64,000 bases of DNA, taken from assembly GCF_000010985.1 (NCBI RefSeq), contig NC_013939.1, positions 1,579,501-1,643,500 of the forward strand, read 5' to 3'. Below are positions 57,961 through 64,000 of the stretch, piece by piece. The position numbers were made by a program, and so were the translations under genes. This DNA is from Deferribacter desulfuricans SSM1. GTDB lineage: Bacteria > Chrysiogenota > Deferribacteres > Deferribacterales > Deferribacteraceae. The notes under the pieces are model-generated. The model ran no database searches. It had not been told where the DNA came from and saw nothing but the letters and a program-made list of their open reading frames with translations. The first letter of the stretch is position 1; the number at the start of each line of letters is the position of its first letter.

Positions 57961-58632
57961 CTACTGTCTTTTCTTAGAAACTCTTGATCTAATAAAATTC
58001 CATCCATTCTGGATATGCTTTTCCACTAACTTTTCCACTAAATCTGCATCTTTTTCTCTAAAAGCTTTTAATATCTCTTTATGCTCTTCTATTACATTAC
58101 CTATCCTACCAGTTTCAGTAAAAGAATATGCAGTTGCCCTTTTAAACTGAGATAACAAGCTTTCTAAAAATTTTATTAATCTCTGGTTTTCTGACTTACG
58201 AATAAAAAAATCATGAAAATCACTATTTGCTTTAATCATACCAGCAACATTCTTATTATTATAAAATCTCTCAAGCTTATTATTATACTCTTCTAATCTG
58301 TCGATATCCACATCGGTCATATTATTCACAGCAAGTTTTGCTGCAAGGGATTCAAGTCTTATTTTTAAAATAAATATCTCATCAACATCCTTATCAGTAA
58401 TTTCTGTAACAACAGCACCTCTCCTTGGGACAATTTCAACAAAACCATCCATTTCTAATAATCTTAGAGCTTCTCTAATGGGAGTTCTACTTATCCCTAA
58501 GATATCAGAAAGTTTTGGCTCTGTTAATCTTTCCCCAGGCTTTAAAACACCTTTCAATATATAATCTCTAATTGTTTCTGCTATTTTTTCACTTAAAGGC
58601 GCATTATCAATACTAAAATCTCTAATTGCCAT
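57961..58632 (-). CDS. FadR-type (FCD) GntR-family transcriptional regulator, copy A
   Basis: 223-aa repressor. The N-terminal winged helix (residues about 10-75) has SEKIAETIRDYILKGVLKPGERLTE and ISRTPIREALRLLE. The C-terminal FCD effector domain carries the metal-binding residues in NSDFHDFFIRKSEN, EEHKEILKAF and VEKHIQNGW. Such proteins usually bind an organic acid. It overlaps the adjacent copy B by 11 bases and the two are clear paralogues over their whole length, implying tandem duplication. Confidence 0.92.
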   Translation of the reverse strand: MAIRDFSIDNAPLSEKIAETIRDYILKGVLKPGERLTEPKLSDILGISRTPIREALRLLEMDGFVEIVPRRGAVVTEITDKDVDEIFILKIRLESLAAKLAVNNMTDVDIDRLEEYNNKLERFYNNKNVAGMIKANSDFHDFFIRKSENQRLIKFLESLLSQFKRATAYSFTETGRIGNVIEEHKEILKAFREKDADLVEKLVEKHIQNGWNFIRSRVSKKRQ

Positions 58633-59290
58633 CGCTCAACATCCTTTCTTTAATATATTGCCAGCTATTCTCAATATGCCACCTAACTTTCATTTCTGCC
58701 TTATTTGGGTCTCTTGACTGAAAAGCTTTAATTATTTCTAAATGTTCATTGTAAGCTTTCAATGCTCTCTCACTTTTAGAAATCAACATCCCTTTTATTC
58801 TCTGAAAGTTCTTTGATAAACCTTCCAATATTTCAATAAGCTTATCATTTTTTGACAATTGTATAAAAACATTATGAAAATCAACATTATATTTTAAATA
58901 TTCTTCTACAACATCTTCATCCCTTTTTGCTAAAAGGAGGAATCTTTCATTTAGTCTTTCCATCTCTTTAATATCATTATCAGATATATATTTTATAGCC
59001 TGTCTAGCAGCCAACCCTTCTAAATTTGCTTTAATCATATACAGATTATCCACATCATCTAAGGTCATTCTTTTTACTACTGCACCTTTACGCGGAATTA
59101 TTTCTATAAAACCTTCATTTTCTAACTGCCTCAGAGCCTCCCTTACAGGGGTTCTACTAATACCAAGATTTTCAGCCAATTTAGGTTCGATTAGCCTCTC
59201 ACCATCTTTATATACCCCTTTTATAATGTCAGCTCTTATTCTATCGGCAATCTTTTCTCTTAATGGTTTAGTCTCCAAAATATCTTCCAT
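58622..59290 (-). CDS. FadR-type (FCD) GntR-family transcriptional regulator, copy B
   Basis: About 222 aa with the same layout as copy A: a winged helix with REKIADRIRADIIKGVYKDGERL and ISRTPVREALRQLE, and an FCD domain with NVDFHNVFIQLSKN, NEHLEIIKAF and VRWHIENSW. The ATG at 59290 is preferred over a GTG two codons earlier. The operator-like 59305-59322 lies 14 bases upstream, which suggests that one or both regulators repress their own operon. The likely common targets are discussed with the operator. Confidence 0.92.
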   Translation of the reverse strand: MEDILETKPLREKIADRIRADIIKGVYKDGERLIEPKLAENLGISRTPVREALRQLENEGFIEIIPRKGAVVKRMTLDDVDNLYMIKANLEGLAARQAIKYISDNDIKEMERLNERFLLLAKRDEDVVEEYLKYNVDFHNVFIQLSKNDKLIEILEGLSKNFQRIKGMLISKSERALKAYNEHLEIIKAFQSRDPNKAEMKVRWHIENSWQYIKERMLSDGN

Positions 59291-59304
59291 AAGCACACCA
59301 AAAA

Positions 59305-59322
59305 TTGTATACAGTATGCAAT
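59305..59322. promoter_or_regulatory. Operator-like site shared with the symporter locus
   Basis: TTGTATACAGTATGCAAT is identical to 23143-23160. It is a near-perfect palindrome centred on A59313 (TTGTATAC / GTATGCAA, one mismatch), the type of site bound by FadR/GntR dimers. It sits between the divergent regulator pair and the patatin gene. Confidence 0.7.
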
Positions 59323-59376
59323 ATTAATACAGAATTTTATTATAGTCAAACACAATTTTTTATGTTATTTATAAAT

Positions 59377-60159
59377 ATGTTTAAAAAAGTTAAAAGAAAT
59401 ATTTCCCTCGCTTTAGGAAGTGGTTCAGCAAAAGGTTTAGCCCACATCGGTGTAATAGAATACTTATTAGAAAAAGGTTATAATATTACAGCTATTGCAG
59501 GCTCAAGTATAGGTTCTGTCATAGCATCTTATTTTGTATTTAATAAATTAGATTTTTACAAAAATTTCGTTCTCTCACTTGATAAAAAAAAGGTATTTTC
59601 ACTTTTTGATATAAATTTTTTACCAACAAAAGGTTTAATCGATGGTGATAAAATATGTGAATTTTTCATGGAAAGTTTAGGCAAGGTAAAAATTGAAGAA
59701 TCACCTATACCCTTATACATTGTTGCAACAGATTTAGAAACAGGAAAACCAGTTATTTTTACCAAAGGGCAGTTAACCAAAGCTGTTAGAGCAAGTATTT
59801 CTATACCTGGAATATTTTCAACAGTTAATATCAATGGACAAATTTTAGTTGATGGAGGTGTTTCAAATCCATTACCAATATCTGTTCTTTCAGAAAATAA
59901 GCATAAAAATATTATTGCTGTTAATTTAAACTCTAAAATCAAACCAAACGGATTCAATAAATCTCCCAATATTATTTCGACTTTTTATCGTGCTTTTAGT
60001 ATAATGAATTATTATCAATCTGAATGCATCATCAATAATGCTACATACCATAAAGTTATTGAACCAAATTTAGATAATGTAGGAATGTTTGACTATCATC
60101 TTGCAAAAGATATTATGCAGGAGGGTTACAATGCAGCAAAAAGAACCCTTGAAGAATAA
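59377..60159 (+). CDS. Patatin-like phospholipase
   Basis: About 260-aa serine lipid hydrolase. The oxyanion loop LGSGSAKGLAHIGVIEYL is at the N-terminus, the nucleophile serine is in AGSSIGSV, and the catalytic Asp is in VDGGVSNPLPIS. There is no signal peptide. A frame upstream to 59305 would start in the operator, so ATG 59377 (or 59362) is more credible; neither has a strong ribosome site. It is divergent from the regulator pair and may belong to their regulon. The 3' end overlaps the SDR gene start by 29 bases. Confidence 0.88.
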   Translation: MFKKVKRNISLALGSGSAKGLAHIGVIEYLLEKGYNITAIAGSSIGSVIASYFVFNKLDFYKNFVLSLDKKKVFSLFDINFLPTKGLIDGDKICEFFMESLGKVKIEESPIPLYIVATDLETGKPVIFTKGQLTKAVRASISIPGIFSTVNINGQILVDGGVSNPLPISVLSENKHKNIIAVNLNSKIKPNGFNKSPNIISTFYRAFSIMNYYQSECIINNATYHKVIEPNLDNVGMFDYHLAKDIMQEGYNAAKRTLEE

Positions 60160-60970
60160 AAATATATTAATTACAGGTGCTACAGACGGTATTGGTAAAA
60201 ATTTAGCGTTAAGACTAGCTAAAAAAGGGCACAACCTAATAATTCACGGTAGAAATGAAGAGAAGCTAAGCAGACTAAAAAATGATTTAGAGAAATATGA
60301 CATAAAAGTATCGATTGTACTTGCAGATTTTTCTAACCTAAAAGATACTTATAATGCTTTTACAAAACTAACTAATTTAAGCATTTCTATATTAGTCAAC
60401 AATGCTGCAACTTTTTCAAAACAATTAACTTTTACCAAAGATGGCTATGAATTAACATATCAGGTAAATTACCTGTCCCATTTTTTAATCACTCATATTT
60501 TACTTGAAAATTTAACATCCTCTGAAGAAGCAAAGATAATAAATGTTTCATCTATGGCTCATTCAAATTATATAAATTTAGATGAAATCAGAAATCATAT
60601 CTTTCCAACCGGTTTTGAAGCGTATGCAGTTTCTAAACTCTGCAATATAATTTTTACTTTTAAATTACATAGATATTTCACAGAAAAAAAGATTAATAAT
60701 ATTACTGTAAATAGCTTACACCCTGGTGTTTTAAATACTAAATTATTAGTGAATAACTGGGGAGCAATAGGCTCTGATCCAGAAAATGGTGCTAAGATGA
60801 TTGAGTTTGTAATGAATCAACCTATAGAAATATCTGGCAAGTATTTTTCAGATTACAAAGAAGAAAAACCTTCACAAATTGCATTTGACACAAAAATTCA
60901 AGATGAATTATATGAGATATCTATTAATCAGTTAATGAAAGCGGGTATACAAATAAACAAGCTACAATAA
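60131..60970 (+). CDS. Short-chain dehydrogenase/reductase
   Basis: 279-aa NAD(P)-dependent oxidoreductase. The cofactor loop TGATDGIGKNLALRLA near residue 15, NNAA near 90, catalytic Ser in INVSSMAHS and YAVSK (Tyr-x3-Lys) are intact. The sequence resembles the retinol-dehydrogenase-like subgroup. The ATG at 60131 has GGAGGG six bases upstream inside the end of the patatin gene, indicating translational coupling. A joint role in lipid metabolism is likely but unproven. Confidence 0.9.
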   Translation: MQQKEPLKNKNILITGATDGIGKNLALRLAKKGHNLIIHGRNEEKLSRLKNDLEKYDIKVSIVLADFSNLKDTYNAFTKLTNLSISILVNNAATFSKQLTFTKDGYELTYQVNYLSHFLITHILLENLTSSEEAKIINVSSMAHSNYINLDEIRNHIFPTGFEAYAVSKLCNIIFTFKLHRYFTEKKINNITVNSLHPGVLNTKLLVNNWGAIGSDPENGAKMIEFVMNQPIEISGKYFSDYKEEKPSQIAFDTKIQDELYEISINQLMKAGIQINKLQ

Positions 60971-61054
60971 AAATATTTAATTAAAGTTTCTTAGCAAATA
61001 TCCTTTAAATTTCCACACTAAATAACTCCAAAAATGTTATACTTTTGATATATT

Positions 61055-61185
61055 GCATAATAGCCTAACTCTTTGAAAATATTTTAAATTTGAGATTGCA
61101 TCAATTCTAAAGCTCCTCGAATAACTTGGAATTTGTCATTGCAAACATAGTGAAGCAATTTGGATAAATTGAGCAACTTTTACTA
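61055..61185. repeat. Degenerate dispersed repeat, copy 9
   Basis: TTGAGATTGCATC ... GTCATTGCAAACATAGTGAAGCAATTTGG corresponds to the family but with many changes. It fills most of the gap between the SDR gene and the fmdB terminator. Confidence 0.6.
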
Positions 61186-61242
61186 TTCAAAGTCCTTAAT
61201 TTATTTTGTAAAAATTAGAAAAAATATTGATATATTAAAAGG

Positions 61243-61264
61243 AAGGCTGGGTTATCCCAGCCTT
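61243..61264 (-). terminator. Terminator after the FmdB-type gene
   Basis: AAGGCTGGG / CCCAGCCTT (9 bp, loop TTAT). Downstream in the minus-strand direction follows CCTTTTAATA. Confidence 0.75.
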
Positions 61265-61271
61265 TAAATAT

Positions 61272-61553
61272 TTAATTATTTTGTGCCGCTGCCGCAGCAC
61301 AAGTTGAGCAACTATCTGATTTTGTATCACAAGATGTTGAGGTTTTTGTGGTATTGCTTCCACCACCATTATTATTCTTATAATCTGTCACATACCAACC
61401 AGTTCCTTTAAGATGAAAAGTTGATAAAGATATGATCCTCTTAGCTGTACCACCACATTTGCTACACTTTCTTTCATAAACATCAGAGTGAATACTTTCC
61501 ATCAACTCAAAAATTTCACCACACTTTTCACACTTATATTCATATATTGGCAT
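61272..61553 (-). CDS. FmdB-family zinc-ribbon protein
   Basis: 93-aa regulator-like protein with a four-cysteine zinc ribbon: CEKC at residues 8-11 and CSKC near 31-34 in PIYEYKCEKCGEIFEL ... RKCSKCGGTAKRIIS. The C-terminal part is low-complexity, with cysteine and serine runs ending in CSTCAAAAAQNN. The ATG at 61553 has GGAGG six bases upstream. FmdB was first linked to formamidase expression; the function of most members is unknown. Confidence 0.9.
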   Translation of the reverse strand: MPIYEYKCEKCGEIFELMESIHSDVYERKCSKCGGTAKRIISLSTFHLKGTGWYVTDYKNNNGGGSNTTKTSTSCDTKSDSCSTCAAAAAQNN

Positions 61554-61625
61554 CACTCACCTCCGAGTGCTAATATTTTGTTTTATATAATAATTATTAT
61601 ATTCTTTTTTTCAAGGCAAAAAATA

Positions 61626-61644
61626 AAGGGGGATATTCCCCCTT
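61626..61644 (-). terminator. Terminator after nuoG
   Basis: AAGGGGGA / TCCCCCTT stem (8 bp) around a three-base loop, followed on the minus strand by TATTTTTT. It ends the complex I-type transcript that enters from the right edge. Confidence 0.85.
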
Positions 61645-61652
61645 AATAGATT

Positions 61653-63890
61653 CTAATTTTTTGGAACTAATACTATCCCTTTTGCAATCCCTTTAGATAA
61701 ACTACAAAGATTTCTATCACATTTAGCGTTTTCACCCACTAAGACAGACCTATCTACATCAAAATAATATTTTCTATATGTTTCATCACTCTTTTTCTCA
61801 ATAGCAGCTTTTGTAGAAAGATGATTGTTGTGGTATTTAGCATTAACAAATACTTCTTTTGTCCCTTTTGGTTCTTCAATATATTTATAATCAGTATTAT
61901 TAACTTTATAAGTTTTATTCTTATAAACAAGTCCATTAACTTCATCATAGTTAATGTCAGGATATCCAAATTTACCTTTAATACAATTATCCCAGACAGC
62001 TTTACTATATGATTCAAGATTTATCCCTTTTGAAAATCCCAATAAATATGCAATTTCAACATCTGATTTAGCATCTACTTCTGGCTCTATCACTTTTACA
62101 TACTTGATGACTCTACCGTCAACAGTAATGTAAGTCCCCTCAGACTCCAAATGAGCTAAAACTGGTAAAATAGCAAATGCATTTTTATTAAAATCGTTTA
62201 AGAATAAATCAGCTGAAATGAAGTAATCTACTTTATTTATCGCATTTCTTAACTTCTTATAATAACCTTTAGTGTCAAATGGATAAAAATCAGCAACAAA
62301 CAGAAACTTAATCTTACCATCTTCAATCTCATTAGTTAACTTATCAACATCATATCTATTAAAAAGGTTTAAATTAAACATAGCGTTTATATTTGGTTTA
62401 TCGAATGTATAGAAAAAGCCATTCAAATTATCATGACCTATATAATCAACAAATGCAAAAACTGATTTATAATTAGCTTCAGCTTCTAAAAATTCATTGC
62501 CAACTATAAATGTTACATTTTTTGCTTTAGAAATATATTCTCTAATATCCTTATATATTTGATCATCATCATTCTTTATCTTTTCAAATTCATTTGCAAA
62601 GTTTCCATAATCAGCAACAATAGAAACATCTGTGTAATAATCATATTCATATCTCTTTAATCCAATTGTAACCAATTTTGAATCGTTATGAACTACACCA
62701 TTTGTTAAAAACCACTTATATCCTAAAGACTCCCTTTGTAAATCAGCTCCAATAACAAAAATCAAATCTGATCTTTTAATATCCTCTAACTTCCCTACAA
62801 CATCATATGTTTCAAACTTTTCGTAATAATCATTAAAAAACTTTTGGTTATAAAAAGCTACATCCGTAACAATCTTTTCACATCCAATAGATTCAGCTAA
62901 CTTTTTATAATTATACAGTGCTTCATTTGATAACCTACTCCCTAAAACAAATGCAACACTATCCTTACCATATCTATCCAAAACTTCATCAAGCTTTGAT
63001 TTTACCACATCAATAGCAGCATTCCACTCTATAGACTTAAATTCGCCATTCTCTTTAACAAGAGGAGTTTTTACCCTATCGCTATGCTCAGTATATTTAT
63101 AAGCATATCTTGCAAGAGAACAAATATAACTATTTTCCCCTTTTTCACTTTTGTATATTACATTTTCATGCTTGCCATATTTTACCGAGCACCCTACAGG
63201 GCAATAATTACAAGAAGTTTCAACATACTCTAAATCCCAATTTCTAACACTATGTTTATAAGGTTTATCAAGCAATGCCCCAACAGGGCAAAAATCAACA
63301 CAAAGACCGCAAAAATCGCAGTCTAATCCAGATTCATTGACTGTAGTAATGAGATTGTTAAATCCCCGCTCCTCAATTTTCAAAGCACTACACCCTGCAA
63401 TTTCATGACATACTTTAACACACCTTTCGCATAAAACACACAAATTAGCATCGTGAATAATCATATCCCAGTCAAACTTGGGCTTATTAGGTTTTGTAGA
63501 TTTTACAGACTCCTCGTTTATACCAAATTCATAAGTTGTATCCTGCAACATACATTCTCCAGCTTTATCACAAACTGGACAATCGAGAGGATGTTTAATA
63601 AGTATAAACTCAAGATTTCTTTTACGCTGTTTCCAAACAGTTTCTGTATCTGTATAAACTTTCATCCCATCTATGGCATAAGTTACACAGGATGCAACAG
63701 GTTTTTCCAACCCCTCAACTTCAACAAGACACAATCTACAAGCACCAGTAGGAGTGATGTCTTTCAAATAACACATAACTGGTATATAGATATCATTTCT
63801 TCTTGCGACATCTAAAACTGTTTCACCCTCTTTAAAATCGTAAGGCTTATCATTTATAAAAATTTTACCCATACCAGTACTCCTACTCAT
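61653..63890 (-). CDS. nuoG: NADH-quinone oxidoreductase subunit G-like protein
   Basis: 745-aa Fe-S subunit of complex I or a related NAD-linked dehydrogenase. Ligands are visible for N1b [2Fe-2S] (CYLKDITPTGACRLC ... ASC), N5 (HPLDCPVCDKAGEC), the paired ferredoxin clusters (CVLCERCVKVC; CDFCGLCVDFCP) and the N7 site (CNYCPVGC ... C). The molybdopterin-type C-terminal domain carries no visible cofactor-binding Cys. ATG 63890 (GGAG seven bases upstream) and ATG 63872 (GGAG eight bases upstream) are both possible. It follows the partial right-edge gene by one base. Confidence 0.9.
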   Translation of the reverse strand: MSRSTGMGKIFINDKPYDFKEGETVLDVARRNDIYIPVMCYLKDITPTGACRLCLVEVEGLEKPVASCVTYAIDGMKVYTDTETVWKQRKRNLEFILIKHPLDCPVCDKAGECMLQDTTYEFGINEESVKSTKPNKPKFDWDMIIHDANLCVLCERCVKVCHEIAGCSALKIEERGFNNLITTVNESGLDCDFCGLCVDFCPVGALLDKPYKHSVRNWDLEYVETSCNYCPVGCSVKYGKHENVIYKSEKGENSYICSLARYAYKYTEHSDRVKTPLVKENGEFKSIEWNAAIDVVKSKLDEVLDRYGKDSVAFVLGSRLSNEALYNYKKLAESIGCEKIVTDVAFYNQKFFNDYYEKFETYDVVGKLEDIKRSDLIFVIGADLQRESLGYKWFLTNGVVHNDSKLVTIGLKRYEYDYYTDVSIVADYGNFANEFEKIKNDDDQIYKDIREYISKAKNVTFIVGNEFLEAEANYKSVFAFVDYIGHDNLNGFFYTFDKPNINAMFNLNLFNRYDVDKLTNEIEDGKIKFLFVADFYPFDTKGYYKKLRNAINKVDYFISADLFLNDFNKNAFAILPVLAHLESEGTYITVDGRVIKYVKVIEPEVDAKSDVEIAYLLGFSKGINLESYSKAVWDNCIKGKFGYPDINYDEVNGLVYKNKTYKVNNTDYKYIEEPKGTKEVFVNAKYHNNHLSTKAAIEKKSDETYRKYYFDVDRSVLVGENAKCDRNLCSLSKGIAKGIVLVPKN

Positions 63891-63891
63891 T

Positions 63892-64000
63892 TTATTTCTC
63901 CAAACCTATCATTGCCATTCTTACACATCTCAAACATCTTGTAGCTTCTAAATAAGCTTGACTTTCAGTATACGGTTTTTCAATCTCTTCAAAATTTCTA
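63892..64000 (-). CDS. C-terminal end of a GltD-like/NuoF-associated FAD oxidoreductase (partial)
   Basis: The last 35 codons of a gene entering from the right edge. The C-terminus carries YLEATRCLRC, a form of the EAxRCLxC motif of GltD-type (glutamate synthase beta-like) Fe-S/FAD flavoproteins, which are often fused or coupled to NuoF in anaerobes. It is read into nuoG, so it is probably the diaphorase part of the same complex. Only the tail is visible, so the identification is tentative. Confidence 0.55.
   Translation of the reverse strand, partial: RNFEEIEKPYTESQAYLEATRCLRCVRMAMIGLEK

Overview
The window is AT-rich, densely packed bacterial DNA with almost no intergenic space except around a family of dispersed inverted repeats. 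Gene content (Nif/Isc-type Fe-S genes with rubredoxin and rubrerythrin, VC_2705-type symporter with its DUF4212 partner, FadR-type regulators, complex I, MCP, HD-GYP) and codon usage suggest an anaerobic or microaerophilic Gram-negative, most likely a Deferribacterota member (Deferribacter/Calditerrivibrio-like). That placement is inference; no rRNA gene is present.

Layout. 0-9 kb, mostly minus strand: aspS (partial) and hisS; a plus-strand PPC-domain gene; an Fe-S block (Usg-like protein, NifS/IscS-like, IscU, Nfu, mini-rubredoxin); then rodZ-like, a PilF-like TPR lipoprotein, coaX, birA. 9-13 kb: CheY-like receiver, GAF/HD-GYP protein, membrane protein, PerR-like Fur protein divergent from rubrerythrin. 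13-18 kb plus: rlmI, a MrfA-MrfB fusion helicase/exonuclease, M29 peptidase. 18-23 kb minus: cNMP/CBS/DUF294 regulator, small membrane protein, actP-like symporter plus DUF4212 subunit. 23-26 kb plus: hsp20, glpD, glycerophosphodiesterase. 26-30 kb minus: potDABC. 30-39 kb plus: yqeY, cvpA, mutS2 and a HlyD/two-NBD ABC/two-permease exporter. 39-49 kb: hflX, moeA, an RluA-family gene, MCP, M23 peptidase, dedA, recN. 49-57 kb: sfsA, AGCS symporter, lytic transglycosylase and the purSQLF operon. 58-64 kb: two tandem FadR-type regulators, patatin, SDR, fmdB, nuoG and the tail of a GltD-like protein.

Main discoveries. (1) Immediately after purF sits a 117-codon gene interrupted by one in-frame TGA at codon 20. 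It is followed at the right distance by a hairpin with an AGGUU loop, so it reads as a selenocysteine protein with a thioredoxin-like fold; a conventional gene call recovers only its C-terminal 71 codons. (2) The cysteine desulfurase homologue of the Fe-S operon keeps its catalytic Cys but has lost the PLP-binding Lys (Asn) and two other PLP contacts. (3) The MrfA helicase and MrfB-type DEDD exonuclease are fused in one polypeptide. (4) An 18-bp operator-like sequence is identical in front of the FadR-type pair/patatin and the DUF4212-actP operon 36 kb away, suggesting a two-locus regulon. (5) hflX lacks a normal start codon (ATT or a frame slip). (6) At least nine copies of a palindromic MITE/REP-like repeat occupy intergenic spaces.
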